From: JALYUA01 sp038203955
GTDB lineage: Bacteria > Acidobacteriota > Thermoanaerobaculia > UBA5066 > Gp7-AA6
Direction: 5' to 3'
Assembly (NCBI GenBank): GCA_038203955.1
Contig: JBBRDK010000004.1
Span: 1-64,000, forward strand
Length of the DNA: 64,000 bases
Shown here: positions 1 to 8,531 of the stretch, piece by piece
Layout of the letters: every line of letters begins with the position of its first letter
Numbering within the stretch: the stretch's first letter is position 1
Translations under genes and position numbers: made by a program
The notes under the pieces: generated by a model
What the model was told of the DNA's origin: nothing
Seen by the model: only the letters and a program-made list of their open reading frames with translations
Databases searched by the model: none

Positions 1-80
1 GTCTCTTCCTTCTTCTTGCAACCGGTGACAAGCGCCGTCGCGAACACGGCAACAAGACCCAGGGTCACGAGCTTCTTCAT
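1..80 (-). CDS. Lipoprotein, N-terminal part only
   Basis: Partial gene running off the left edge. Read on the minus strand it starts with ATG at 80 and encodes a short basic start (MKK), a hydrophobic stretch rich in Leu, Val and Ala, and a lipobox-like LVTGC followed by lysines. This is a typical lipoprotein signal peptide cleaved by signal peptidase II, with the Cys lipidated. An AGGAG ribosome-binding site lies about 9 bases upstream. Only about 26 residues are visible, so the function cannot be told. It is transcribed away from ffh. Confidence 0.75.
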   Translation of the reverse strand, partial: MKKLVTLGLVAVFATALVTGCKKKEE

Positions 81-112
81 ATCCCTCATCTCCTTTTCTC
101 TCTAAGCGTCTT

Positions 113-141
113 TTTATACGCGAAAAGAATCCCCGCAAAAA
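113..141 (-). promoter_or_regulatory. Possible promoter of the lipoprotein gene
   Basis: Minus-strand TATAAA at 118-113 is a good -10 candidate about 33 bases before the lipoprotein ATG. The matching -35 region around 141-136 is a weak T-rich stretch. The 182-bp gap between the divergent lipoprotein and ffh genes has no other clear signal apart from the ffh ribosome-binding site. Confidence 0.35.
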
Positions 142-262
142 CGAGGCCGAATGATACCCCAACCCAACCCCCTGTCAACAGCCGGAGGCCTCGACGGGGC
201 GGGCGTCGGCTTGTATTGTTGCGATTCCCGGGCCAACTCCACCCCGCCCGGAGGAGGTCACC

Positions 263-1609
263 TTGTTCGAGGGTCTTTCAGAGCGGGTCCAGGGTGTTTT
301 CAAGGACCTGCGCGGCGAGGGGCATCTCACCGAATTTCACCTGGAGACCGCGCTGCGGCAGATCCGCCTCTCGCTGCTCGAAGCCGACGTCGCACTGCCC
401 GTGGTGCGAGACTTCACCGCGCGTGTCAAGGAGAAAGCGGTCGGAGGGAAGGTCCTGCAGCTGCTCTCTCCCGCGCAGGAAGTCACACGCATCGTCCGGG
501 ACGAGCTCATGGCGCTGCTGGGCGGCCAGAAGACGGACCTGGTCCTGGATGGAAAGCCGGCGGTGCTGGCGCTCGTCGGCCTGCAGGGCTCCGGGAAGAC
601 GACCTCCGCCGGCAAGCTCGCCCTGTACTTGAAGGGCCGCGGACGATATCCGCTCCTCGTGCCCGCGGACCTCGCGCGTCCCGCCGCCGTCTCGCAGTTG
701 ATGACGCTCGGACGTCAGATCGGAGTCCCCGTCTTCGATCCGGCGGGGAGGACGGATCCCGTCGAAGTCGCGAGAGCCGGCGTCCGAGAGGCCAGGCTCA
801 CGGGGCGCGACACAGTGCTCATCGATACGGCGGGACGCCTGCACATCGACGAGGAACTCATGCGTCAGGTGCGCGAGGTCGTGCAGGCGACCGATCCGAA
901 GGAAATCCTGTTCGTGGCAGACGCGATGACCGGTCAGGACGCGGTGCGATCCGCGGCCGGGTTCTCCGCCGTCTTGGACTTGACAGGCGTGATCCTGACC
1001 AAGACCGACGGCGACGCCCGCGGCGGCGCCGCCCTCACGGTCGTCACGACGACGGGCAAGCCCATCAAGTTCGTCGGTGTCGGCGAGAAGCCGGAAGACT
1101 TCGAGCCCTTCCATCCCGACCGGATGGTGTCCCGCATCCTCGGGATGGGCGATGTCCTGACGTTGATCGAAAAGGTCGAAGCCCAGGTGGACGAGTCGGC
1201 CGCGCGCCGCATGGCGGACCGCGCCGGGGCGGGGGAGTTCTCCCTCGAGGACCTGCGCGAGCAGCTGCAATCGATGAAGAAAATGGGACCGCTGTCGAGC
1301 CTCATCGATCTGCTGCCGAAGGGCGGCGCGTTCAAGGGCCTGTCGACCCCCGACGCCGTCGATGAAAAACAGCTGTCGCGGGTGGGCGCCATCATCGACT
1401 CGATGACCCCGGAAGAGCGCAAGTACCCCCAGATCCTGAACGGCTCGCGGAAGAAGCGCGTGGCCGGGGGCTCGGGAACGAGCGTTTCGGAGATCAACCG
1501 TCTCCTGAAGCAGTACCAACAGATGCGCAAGCTCATGAAGACGGCCAGGAAGGGGATGCGGGGCCTCGACATGTCCCGCCTGCCGCTGCCACCCCCCAGG
1601 CAGTCCTGA
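263..1609 (+). CDS. ffh: Signal recognition particle protein Ffh
   Basis: 448-residue SRP54 GTPase that binds 4.5S RNA and signal sequences and delivers ribosomes to FtsY at the inner membrane. The order is the N-terminal helical bundle (about 1-95), the G domain with P-loop GLQGSGKTT at 106-114, then DTAGRLH and TKTDGDARGG motifs, and a C-terminal M domain that ends with the methionine-rich RNA-binding helices (QQMRKLMK). Length is normal for the family. The start is TTG at 263, chosen because GAGGAGG lies at 251-257 and because the N-terminus then matches Ffh. It is the first gene of the translation/secretion block. Confidence 0.97.
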   Translation: MFEGLSERVQGVFKDLRGEGHLTEFHLETALRQIRLSLLEADVALPVVRDFTARVKEKAVGGKVLQLLSPAQEVTRIVRDELMALLGGQKTDLVLDGKPAVLALVGLQGSGKTTSAGKLALYLKGRGRYPLLVPADLARPAAVSQLMTLGRQIGVPVFDPAGRTDPVEVARAGVREARLTGRDTVLIDTAGRLHIDEELMRQVREVVQATDPKEILFVADAMTGQDAVRSAAGFSAVLDLTGVILTKTDGDARGGAALTVVTTTGKPIKFVGVGEKPEDFEPFHPDRMVSRILGMGDVLTLIEKVEAQVDESAARRMADRAGAGEFSLEDLREQLQSMKKMGPLSSLIDLLPKGGAFKGLSTPDAVDEKQLSRVGAIIDSMTPEERKYPQILNGSRKKRVAGGSGTSVSEINRLLKQYQQMRKLMKTARKGMRGLDMSRLPLPPPRQS

Positions 1610-1651
1610 GGGCGCGCCCGTCAGGAGGGGAGTACGACTCGATCTAGTTGA

Positions 1652-1724
1652 CCGCGGAGTACCGCGGCCGTCTCGCTCCCGTTGGTCGCTCGGCTCCCGA
1701 TTTCCGGCTTCGTTCTGCTATCAT
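1652..1724 (+). promoter_or_regulatory. Leader/promoter region of the rpsP operon
   Basis: The 149-bp gap between ffh and rpsP holds a small perfect hairpin (CCGCGG, loop AGTA, CCGCGG at 1652-1667), which could terminate or shape an RNA. A TATCAT hexamer at 1719-1724 could act as a -10 box, with no clear -35. This fits rpsP having its own promoter. The evidence is weak. Confidence 0.3.
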
Positions 1725-1758
1725 TCGCCGTTTCGTATCGAAAGCTCGAAAGGACTTC

Positions 1759-2046
1759 ATGCTCAAGATCCGACTGCGCCGGATGGGCGCCCGCAACCAG
1801 CCGTATTACCGGGTCGTCGTTTCCGACTCGCGCCAGACCTCCCGCGCCGAGGTCCTGGAGGAGATCGGTTCCTACCACCCGCTCACCGAGCCCGCCGCTG
1901 TCTCGATCAACCGGGATCGCGCGCGCTTCTGGATCGGTCGCGGCGCCGCCGTCTCGCCAACGGTCCGCTCGCTTCTGGCGCGCCCCGAGGCCGCCCCGGC
2001 GGCTCCTGCGGCGATGACGGTCCCGGTTGCGGCGCCGTCCGCCTGA
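1759..2046 (+). CDS. rpsP: 30S ribosomal protein bS16
   Basis: 95-residue ribosomal protein of the small subunit. The N-terminus MLKIRLRRMG and the following NQPYYRVVV and the RDSR-like SDSRQ segment are typical of S16. The C-terminus is an Ala/Pro-rich tail. The start is ATG at 1759 with AAAGGA just upstream; a longer reading frame from 1648 would add about 37 non-homologous residues. The stop overlaps a downstream ATG (TGATG at 2044-2048), in the usual rpsP-KH-rimM-trmD order. Confidence 0.96.
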   Translation: MLKIRLRRMGARNQPYYRVVVSDSRQTSRAEVLEEIGSYHPLTEPAAVSINRDRARFWIGRGAAVSPTVRSLLARPEAAPAAPAAMTVPVAAPSA

Positions 2047-2072
2047 TGGCGCCCGCGAGTGAAGGCGCCGCG

Positions 2073-2303
2073 ATGAAGCGGCTGATCGAGACGATCGTCC
2101 GGCGGCTCTCCGACAGCCCCGACGAGATCCGCGTCTCGGAGGGTTTCGAGGGGCGTAACCCCGTCTACGACGTGTCGGTGCCGGAGCCGGACCGCGGCCG
2201 GCTGATCGGCCGCGAGGGACGGACGATTCGCGCGCTGCGGGCATTCGTCGGCGCTGCCGCCGCGGCCCGGGGCAAGAAGGTGACGATCCGCGTCCGGGAC
2301 TGA
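2073..2303 (+). CDS. KH-domain RNA-binding protein (KhpA/YlqC type)
   Basis: 76-residue protein with one KH domain. The GXXG loop appears as GREG within RLIGREGRTIRALR, followed by a helix and a basic strand (KKVTIRVRD). Members bind RNA and sit between rpsP and rimM in many phyla, as here. I prefer ATG 2073 (MKRLIE, GAAGG at 2061-2065) because family members begin this way. ATG 2046, overlapping the rpsP stop, would add nine residues and give translational coupling. Confidence 0.92.
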   Translation: MKRLIETIVRRLSDSPDEIRVSEGFEGRNPVYDVSVPEPDRGRLIGREGRTIRALRAFVGAAAAARGKKVTIRVRD

Positions 2304-2313
2304 CCGGCGGCGG

Positions 2314-2399
2314 GTTGTCGGTTGTCAGTTTTCAGTCCTCGGTCGGGAATCGCTTCCACGCTCCCGGAAACAGAAAACTCAGAACTGAGAACTGAAGAC
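2314..2399. repeat. Inverted heptad repeat array between KH gene and rimM
   Basis: Two arms of 7-bp tandem units face each other. The left arm (2314-2341) reads as four units of the form GTTNTCA. The right arm (2372-2399) is four units whose complement is again GTTNTCA-like (for example TGAGAAC). The arms are separated by about 30 bp and could fold as a long imperfect hairpin. The array sits inside a cotranscribed ribosomal operon. It belongs to the heptad family seen at several gene borders in this window. Confidence 0.75.
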
Positions 2400-2402
2400 C
2401 GC

Positions 2403-2906
2403 ATGCTCGTCGTCGGCGTCGTGCGCCGCCCCCATGGCCTGGAAGGCGAGCTCTCGGTCGAGCCGATGACGGAGTTTCCTGAGCGCTTCGTCCCCGGCGC
2501 TGAGATCGACTGGCGGTCCGGCGAGGCGGCGCGGCGCGTGATCATCCGGTCCGTCCGCCGGCACGGCAAACGGCTTCTGGTGAGCTTCGAGGGCTTCGCG
2601 GGCGTGGACGCCGCGCGTTCTCTCGCCGGCGGCGAGCTGTCGGTCCCCGACGCCGAGGCGGCGAGGCCGCGCCCCGATTTCTACTACTCCCACCAGGTCG
2701 AAGGGTGGCGCTGCGAGGACCGCGAAGGCCGGCTCGCCGGCATCGTGCGGACCCTGGAGCAGACCGTCGCGGGCCCTCTGCTCGCGATCGAGACCCCCTC
2801 CGGCCGGGAGGCCCTTGTGCCTTTCGTCGACCCGATCGTCGTCGCGGTCGACGAGGCGGGACGCCGGATCGTCATCGACCCTCCCGAGGGCCTGCTCGAG
2901 GTATGA
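2403..2906 (+). CDS. rimM: Ribosome maturation factor RimM
   Basis: 167-residue 16S processing factor that binds S19 and helps mature the 30S head. The N-terminal domain carries the signature VGVVRRPHGLEGEL, and the C-terminal half is a PRC-barrel (DFYYSHQVEGW, LVPFVDPIV). The ATG at 2403 is used because everything upstream in frame is heptad repeat DNA. Its place between the KH gene and trmD is canonical. Confidence 0.95.
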   Translation: MLVVGVVRRPHGLEGELSVEPMTEFPERFVPGAEIDWRSGEAARRVIIRSVRRHGKRLLVSFEGFAGVDAARSLAGGELSVPDAEAARPRPDFYYSHQVEGWRCEDREGRLAGIVRTLEQTVAGPLLAIETPSGREALVPFVDPIVVAVDEAGRRIVIDPPEGLLEV

Positions 2907-2967
2907 AGCCGGCGTCGGCCGCCGTGTCCCGGCGCCCGTTGCTGCTTCGACTCCGCCTCCGACCGCC

Positions 2968-3681
2968 ATGCGCATCGAAATACTGACGCTCTTCCCGGCC
3001 TACTTCGAGTCCCCGCTCGCAGAAAGCCTGCTCGGAAAGGCGATCTCCGCCGGGTTGCTGGAGGTCGCGGTCACGGACCTGCGGACCTTTTCGACGGACA
3101 GGCACCGGAAGGTGGATGACGAGCCGTACGGTGGCGGGCCCGGCATGGTGATGATGGCGCCGGTCATTACGGCGGCCGTCGAAACGCGTCGGGAGACCTC
3201 TCGCGCCTGGAGCATTCTCCTGACCCCGGACGGCACGCGACTCGATCAGAAGCGCGTCGAGTCACTCGCGCGGCGGGAGAATCTGCTTCTTTTCTGCGGG
3301 CGCTACGAGGGGCTGGACGAGCGCGCGCGCCACCTCGCGCTGTTCGACGAGGAGCTCTCTCTCGGAGACTTCGTCCTTCCGGGCGGCGAGGCCGCGGCCC
3401 TCACCCTGCTGGAGGCCGTCTCACGGCTGGTCCCTGGAGTCGTCGGAGCGGCCGAGTCCGTAGAGCGCGAGTCCTTCGCCCGCGAGCGGCTCGACTACCC
3501 GCACTACACGAGGCCTCGCGAGTTCCGGGGTCTGCCCGTGCCCGAAGTCCTTCTCTCCGGGGACCATGCGCGCATCGAGAAGTGGCGGCGGGCCCGGGCC
3601 TACGAGCGCACCCTCGCGCGCCGCCCCGACCTGCTGGCGATCCGGCCGAAGGAGCCGGGCGAGGGGGAGGAAGAAAGTTGA
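2968..3681 (+). CDS. trmD: tRNA (guanine-N1)-methyltransferase TrmD
   Basis: 237-residue SPOUT methyltransferase that makes m1G37 in tRNAs and prevents +1 frameshifting. Visible signatures are MRIEILTLFP at the N-terminus, DEPYGGGPGMVM, the knot region LFCGRYEGLDERA and LSLGDFVLPGGE, and DYPHYTRP with SGDHARIEKWRR at the end. The start is ATG 2968. A longer frame from 2815 overlaps rimM and is rejected. The TGA stop is embedded in the first unit of the heptad array that follows. Confidence 0.96.
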   Translation: MRIEILTLFPAYFESPLAESLLGKAISAGLLEVAVTDLRTFSTDRHRKVDDEPYGGGPGMVMMAPVITAAVETRRETSRAWSILLTPDGTRLDQKRVESLARRENLLLFCGRYEGLDERARHLALFDEELSLGDFVLPGGEAAALTLLEAVSRLVPGVVGAAESVERESFARERLDYPHYTRPREFRGLPVPEVLLSGDHARIEKWRRARAYERTLARRPDLLAIRPKEPGEGEEES

Positions 3682-3763
3682 GAGTCGAGAGTCGAGGGCG
3701 TAAAGGATTAAGAGTCACCGGAAAGGCCCGAGACCTCTCAACTCTTAACCCTTAACTCTCAAC
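3677..3763. repeat. Inverted heptad repeat array after trmD
   Basis: The left arm begins at GTTGAGA (3677-3683), which contains the trmD stop codon, and continues as GTCGAGA, GTCGAGG and decayed units to about 3716. The right arm (3735-3762) is CTCTCAA, CTCTTAA, CCCTTAA, CTCTCAA, the reverse complement of the same unit. All units are 7 bp. The right arm also supplies a -35-like hexamer for the rplS promoter. Confidence 0.8.
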
Positions 3764-3780
3764 TTCTCTTCGGTTATACT
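3752..3780 (+). promoter_or_regulatory. Probable rplS promoter
   Basis: TTAACT (3752-3757) and TATACT (3775-3780) are separated by 17 bp. The -35 box is part of the heptad repeat arm. It would give an rplS leader of about 65 bases, long enough for a ribosomal-protein leader structure, which I cannot fold by eye. Confidence 0.5.
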
Positions 3781-3850
3781 GCGCTTTCGCCCAGTTTTCG
3801 TGTCAGCGCGGCCTGCCGGCTTGCCGCACGACGTCTCAAGGAGAAGCTTC

Positions 3851-4201
3851 ATGGCCGACATGCTGTTGGAAATCGAAAAGCCCGCCCTACGATCGGGGCT
3901 GCCCGCGTTTGCGCCCGGCGACTCGGTGCGCGTGCACGTCAAGGTCCGCGAAGGCGAAAAAGAGCGCATCCAGATCTTCGCCGGCGTCGTGATCGCGCGG
4001 CGCGGCGGAGGCGCCCGGGAGACCTTCACCGTCCGCAAGATTTCGAGCGGCATCGGGGTCGAGCGGATCTTCCCGCTCCACTCCCCGGTGATCGACCGCA
4101 TCGAGGTCGAGCGTCGCGGGGCCGTGCGCCGGGCGAAGCTCTATTACCTCCGCGAGCGCAAGGGCAAGGCCGCGCGCATCGACGAGAAGCGCGTCCAGTA
4201 G
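3851..4201 (+). CDS. rplS: 50S ribosomal protein bL19
   Basis: 116-residue large-subunit protein at the subunit interface. FAPGDSVRVHVKVREGEKERIQIFAG and the ARETFTVRKISSGIGVERIFPLHSP region match L19 closely over the whole length. The start is ATG 3851 with AAGGAG at 3838-3843. It follows trmD as in most bacteria but has its own candidate promoter, because a repeat array splits the two. Confidence 0.97.
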   Translation: MADMLLEIEKPALRSGLPAFAPGDSVRVHVKVREGEKERIQIFAGVVIARRGGGARETFTVRKISSGIGVERIFPLHSPVIDRIEVERRGAVRRAKLYYLRERKGKAARIDEKRVQ

Positions 4202-4217
4202 CCGCTCCCCGGACCCG

Positions 4218-4952
4218 TTGACCCCCGAGCCGCTCTCCACTCTGTTCGCGGAGCTCGGCCGTCTCGCCACTCTCGATCGACTCGAGCGGGAAGTCCGCCG
4301 GCGCGGTTACCGGTTCATCGCGGGTGTCGACGAGGCGGGACGCGGATCGCTCGCCGGACCGGTCGTCGCTGCCGCCGTCATCCTTCCCGCGGGATGCGTT
4401 CTACCGGCGCTCGACGACTCGAAGAAGCTCGACGCGCCGACGCGCGAGCGGCTCGACGCGGAAGTCCGCCGCCGCGCGATCGCCGTCGGCGTCGGAGTCA
4501 TCCAGGCGCGGGAGATCGACGTCCGCGACATTCTTCGCGCGAGTCTCGCAGCGATGAGGATCGCCGTCCTGGCGCTCGTTCCGGAGGCCGAGATTCTTCT
4601 GTGCGACGCCGTCTCGGTCCCCGGAATCCGGCGGCCGCAGCTGCCCGTCGTGCACGGCGACGCTCTCTGCTCCTCGATCGCCGCGGCGTCCGTCGTCGCG
4701 AAAGTCTTCCGCGACCGGCTGCTCGCCCGGCTCTCTCTCGACCATCCCGTTTACGGCTTCGAGCACCACAAGGGATACGGGACTCCCGAGCACTGGCAGG
4801 CGCTTCGTCGTTACGGCCCGTGCCCCGAGCACCGTTTGAGCTATCGCGGCGTCGTTCTCGACCGCCAGTGGATCGACGAAGACGGCGAGGACGCACCGTC
4901 CCGGCGCTCCGGGCCCCCGAGAAGCGGCACCGCGCGGGCCTCGATCCGATAA
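4218..4952 (+). CDS. rnhB: Ribonuclease HII
   Basis: 244 residues; cleaves RNA in RNA-DNA hybrids and single ribonucleotides in DNA. The catalytic motif DEAGRGSLAGP begins at D38-E39, and further acidic residues lie in LLCDAVSV and the VHGD segment. KGYGTPEHW is a typical late motif. About 30 low-complexity residues at the C-terminus are not part of the fold. The start is TTG 4218, about 16 bases after rplS. The order rplS-rnhB is conserved in many bacteria. Confidence 0.95.
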   Translation: MTPEPLSTLFAELGRLATLDRLEREVRRRGYRFIAGVDEAGRGSLAGPVVAAAVILPAGCVLPALDDSKKLDAPTRERLDAEVRRRAIAVGVGVIQAREIDVRDILRASLAAMRIAVLALVPEAEILLCDAVSVPGIRRPQLPVVHGDALCSSIAAASVVAKVFRDRLLARLSLDHPVYGFEHHKGYGTPEHWQALRRYGPCPEHRLSYRGVVLDRQWIDEDGEDAPSRRSGPPRSGTARASIR

Positions 4953-4972
4953 TCCGGGCTAAACTTTAGTAA

Positions 4973-7459
4973 ATGGCGACAAGTCGGGATCAACTTCTCC
5001 AGTCGGCGGAGAAGTACGTCGCGAAAGGTAAGCTCGAGTCGGCGTTGAAGGAATACCTGCGGGTCTTAGACGACAACCCGAAGGACATCGCGACGCTCAA
5101 TCGGGTCGGGGACCTCTACGTGCGCATGAACCGCGCGTCCGAGTCGATCCCGTTTTTCACCCGCATCGCCGACTTCTACTCTCGCGACGGTTTCTTCCTG
5201 AAGGCGATCGCCATCTACAAGAAGATCAACAAGATCGACCCGGCGCGCCTGGAGGTCTACGACCGCCTGGCCGACCTGTACCACAAGCAGGGACTGACCC
5301 AGGACGCGCGGAGCCAGTACCAGGTCCTCGCCGATCACTATCAGAAGAATGGCAAAACGGACGAGGCCGTCGCGGCTTTCAAGAAGATGGCCTCCGTCGA
5401 CCCGAACGACCTCCGCATCCAGGTCAAGCTCGCGGATCTCTACCGGTCCACCAACCAGGTCGACCAGGCGGTCATGCAGTACGGCCTGATCGGATCGATG
5501 CTCCTGCGCCGCGGCGCTCACGACGAAGCCGCCGCGGTGTTCCAGAAGGCTCTCGAGCTCTCGCCGTCGGACGCCGGAATCCAGAAGAACCTCGTTCGCT
5601 CGCTGCTCGCGCAGAAAAATCCGTCCGCGGCGATCGCGATCCTGAAGGCGGCGCCGCGCACGGCCGACAGCCTCTCCCTGCTCGCCGAGGCGCAGCTCGA
5701 AATGGGGCAGCGGGCGGAGGCCGCGAGAACCGCGGAGCAGGCGATCGCGCTCGACTCGCGGCACGAAGCGGGCCGCATGCTGCTCTCCCGCGTCCGGATC
5801 GCGGAGAGCTCCTACGATGCCGCGCTGACGGTGGTGCTGCCCCTCATCGAGGCGGCGCTCACGGGACGCGATTTCGTTCGGGCCGCCGGCGCCGTGGCGC
5901 CCATCCTGTCGGCCGAGGCGGCGCATCGCGGGACTCTCGAGAAGCTCGCGGAGATCCGGGAAGCCGAGGGAAACACGGCGGAGACCGGACGGCTGCGACT
6001 CGTCCTAGGCCAGGAAGACGAGCGGCGGGGAGACCCGGCCGCCGCGGTCGAGAATTATCGCCGCGCGGTCACCGCGATCCCCGACCAGGAAGAGGCGCTC
6101 GCGAGGCTTCGGGAGCTCGCGCCTTCGGACGCGCCGCCGGCGCGCGGAGGGTCCGCGTTCGAAGCGCAGGAGCTCATCGTCGACATCGACGAGGGGCCCC
6201 TCCCCGACGTCGAGATCCTCCCGATGGAATCCGCCGCGCCGTCGGCCCTGGCCGCTCCGTCGCCGGCGCCGGTCAAATCCCAGGAAGACCAGGAGATCGA
6301 AACCCTCGTCGTGGAGGCGGAGGTTTTCGCCAAATACGGGCTGACCGACAAGGCGGTCGAGCGCCTTCGGGTCCTCGTGCGCCGCCGCCCCGACCTGCTT
6401 CCGGCGCGAGAGCGCCTGGTCGCTCTGATGCAGGAGTCTTCCAACCCGGCGCTGGCGCAGGAGGCCGTGGGCCTCGCCGACGTTTACCGGGAGCTCGGCC
6501 GCGCGGCGGACGCGGAAGCGATGCTCGGGCGTCTCGGACTCGCGGGTGCGAAGGTGGCGGAGCCCGCCGCCCTTTCGTCCAAGACCGCATCGATCGAGAT
6601 TCCGTTCGACGAGTTCAACCTCACGCCGCAGCCGGTGGAGGCCGGTCCCGAATTCGTCGACGACTTCGGCTCCGAGACGCTCCGCTTCTCCGCCTCGGAC
6701 CTCGGCATCGACGTTTCGGCGGCCCCGCCTGCCGCCCCACCCTCCGCTCCAGCTCCGAGGAGGATGACGCCTCTCGAGCCTCTCGCGCCGGTCGATTCGG
6801 ATTTCGTTTCCTACGAAGAGCTCGGGACCCTGCTCGAGGACGAGATGCAGAAGGCCGGAGAGACGCCGGCGGTCGCTCCGAGCCCGCCTCCCGGCTCGGT
6901 CGAAGACAACAACCTGTTCGCGGATGAGCAGCAGTTCTTCAACCTCGCCGAGGAGCTCGAAAAGGAGCTCGCCGAGGACGCGCCGCCGACCGCGGCGCCG
7001 GCGATGGCCGGATCGGAAGGGGAGGCGTCGCTCGAGGAGATCTTTCGCGAGTTCAAGAAGGGCGTCGAGCAGCAGCTGTCCGCCGAGGACTACGAGACGC
7101 ACTTCAACCTCGGCATCGCGTACAAGGAGATGGGCCTCGTCGACGAGGCGATCGGAGAATTCCAGCTCGCGAGCAAGGATCCCGCGAGAGCCGTCGAGTG
7201 CTGCAGCATGCTCGGCCTCTGCTTCCTGGAAAAGGGCATGCCGCAGCTCGCGGTGAAGTGGTATCGCAAGGGGCTCGAGGCGGGGGACATCGAGGAGATG
7301 GAAACCGTCGGCCTGCTGTACGACCTCGGCTGCGTCTATCAGGACACGGGCGAGATCGACCTCGCCTATCGCACCTTCCTGGAAGTGTACGGGCTCAACA
7401 CGAACTATCGCGACGTCGTGCACAGGGTCCGCGACCTCGAAGCAGTGAAAAAGACATGA
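4973..7459 (+). CDS. Large tetratricopeptide-repeat protein
   Basis: 828 residues, no signal peptide, probably cytoplasmic. TPR units fill about residues 1-380 (for example ATLNRVGDLYVRMNRASESI). A middle part alternates short TPR-like helices with acidic, Pro/Ala-rich linkers. The last 130 residues return to clear TPRs (THFNLGIAYKEMGLVDEAIGEF). Such repeats build protein-protein scaffolds; nothing names a partner. It starts 20 bases after rnhB and may be cotranscribed. I cannot assign a specific function. Confidence 0.85.
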   Translation: MATSRDQLLQSAEKYVAKGKLESALKEYLRVLDDNPKDIATLNRVGDLYVRMNRASESIPFFTRIADFYSRDGFFLKAIAIYKKINKIDPARLEVYDRLADLYHKQGLTQDARSQYQVLADHYQKNGKTDEAVAAFKKMASVDPNDLRIQVKLADLYRSTNQVDQAVMQYGLIGSMLLRRGAHDEAAAVFQKALELSPSDAGIQKNLVRSLLAQKNPSAAIAILKAAPRTADSLSLLAEAQLEMGQRAEAARTAEQAIALDSRHEAGRMLLSRVRIAESSYDAALTVVLPLIEAALTGRDFVRAAGAVAPILSAEAAHRGTLEKLAEIREAEGNTAETGRLRLVLGQEDERRGDPAAAVENYRRAVTAIPDQEEALARLRELAPSDAPPARGGSAFEAQELIVDIDEGPLPDVEILPMESAAPSALAAPSPAPVKSQEDQEIETLVVEAEVFAKYGLTDKAVERLRVLVRRRPDLLPARERLVALMQESSNPALAQEAVGLADVYRELGRAADAEAMLGRLGLAGAKVAEPAALSSKTASIEIPFDEFNLTPQPVEAGPEFVDDFGSETLRFSASDLGIDVSAAPPAAPPSAPAPRRMTPLEPLAPVDSDFVSYEELGTLLEDEMQKAGETPAVAPSPPPGSVEDNNLFADEQQFFNLAEELEKELAEDAPPTAAPAMAGSEGEASLEEIFREFKKGVEQQLSAEDYETHFNLGIAYKEMGLVDEAIGEFQLASKDPARAVECCSMLGLCFLEKGMPQLAVKWYRKGLEAGDIEEMETVGLLYDLGCVYQDTGEIDLAYRTFLEVYGLNTNYRDVVHRVRDLEAVKKT

Positions 7460-7496
7460 GGGCCGGGGCGCCGCTCCGCGCCCTCGGGCCCGCCCC

Positions 7497-8531
7497 TTGA
7501 ACGCCCTCGCGCCGGGCGCGCCGCGGCGCGACGTCTCTCTTCTCCGGGTCGCCGACCTTCGCGTGGAGGTCCTGGTGGACGGGATTCTCCGGCCGGCGGT
7601 CGACGGCGTGTCCTTCGCGATCGAGCGCGGCGAATGCCTGGCCGTGGTCGGGGAAAGCGGCTGCGGAAAGACGATGCTCGGCCGCGCGCTTCTCGACCTT
7701 CTTCCGGAGGGCGCCCGGCGCTCCGGCGCCGTGCACCTCGACGGCCGCGACCTCTCGGGAGTCTCGGATTCCGAATGGTCGAAGATCCGCGGCCGGCGCA
7801 TCGCCCTCGTGTTTCAGGAACCGGGCGCCGCGCTCGACCCCGTGCGAACGATCGGCGCGCAGATCGACGAAGCGCTCCGGCGCGACGGAGCGGGCGACCC
7901 CGCGGGGCGCCGGCGGCGGGCGGAGAGCCTGCTCGCGGAAGTCGCCTTTCCCGATCCGGCTCGCGGCCTGTCCGAATATCCGCACCGGCTCTCCGGCGGG
8001 CAGCGGCAGCGGGCGTTTCTCGCCATTGCGCTCGCGCGCGACCCCGCGCTTCTGGTCGCCGATGAGCCGACCGCGAGTCTCGACGCGACGGTCGCCGCCG
8101 ACGTTCTCGATCTGCTCGATCGGCTCCGGCGGGAGCGCGCGCTGGCGACGCTCCTGATCACGCACGACCTCTCTTCCGCGGCGCGCCGGGCCGACCGGGC
8201 GCTGGTGCTGTATGCGGGCCGCGTCGCCGAGGAGGGGCCGGCAAAGTCCGTCTTCTTCGAGCCCCGGCACCCGTATACGCGGGCGCTCGTGGCGTGCGTC
8301 CCCCGACTGTCGGACGCGTCCGCCGCGCGACGACGGCTTTCGTCGATCCCGGGCTCCGTGCCCGATCTCGCGTTCCGGCCCCGCGGGTGCTGCGCCTTCG
8401 TCCATCGATGCCCGGACCGTTTCGCTCCGTGCGACGTCGCCGAGCCTCTCCTCTATCCCGCGGGAGCTTCCCTCGCACGCTGCTTCCTGTTCGACCCGTC
8501 ACGCGGCCCCGGGACGGGCTCTCCCCGATGA
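7497..8531 (+). CDS. Oligopeptide/nickel-type ABC transporter ATP-binding protein (OppD-like)
   Basis: 344-residue ATPase of the OppD/DppD family. Walker A is GESGCGKTM, the signature is LSGGQRQRAF, and Walker B is LLVADEPTASLD. The C-terminal peptide-transporter extension has a Cys cluster (CCAFVHRCPDRFAPC) that in relatives can bind an iron-sulfur cluster. The start is TTG 7497. Its stop overlaps the next start (ATGA). No permease or binding protein is near, so the substrate cannot be told. Confidence 0.9.
   Translation: MNALAPGAPRRDVSLLRVADLRVEVLVDGILRPAVDGVSFAIERGECLAVVGESGCGKTMLGRALLDLLPEGARRSGAVHLDGRDLSGVSDSEWSKIRGRRIALVFQEPGAALDPVRTIGAQIDEALRRDGAGDPAGRRRRAESLLAEVAFPDPARGLSEYPHRLSGGQRQRAFLAIALARDPALLVADEPTASLDATVAADVLDLLDRLRRERALATLLITHDLSSAARRADRALVLYAGRVAEEGPAKSVFFEPRHPYTRALVACVPRLSDASAARRRLSSIPGSVPDLAFRPRGCCAFVHRCPDRFAPCDVAEPLLYPAGASLARCFLFDPSRGPGTGSPR

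Noticed and set aside
6005..7801. Minus-strand 598-codon frame opposite the TPR and OppD-like genes
   Set aside because: Shadow of two well-supported plus-strand genes, Arg-rich with no motifs.
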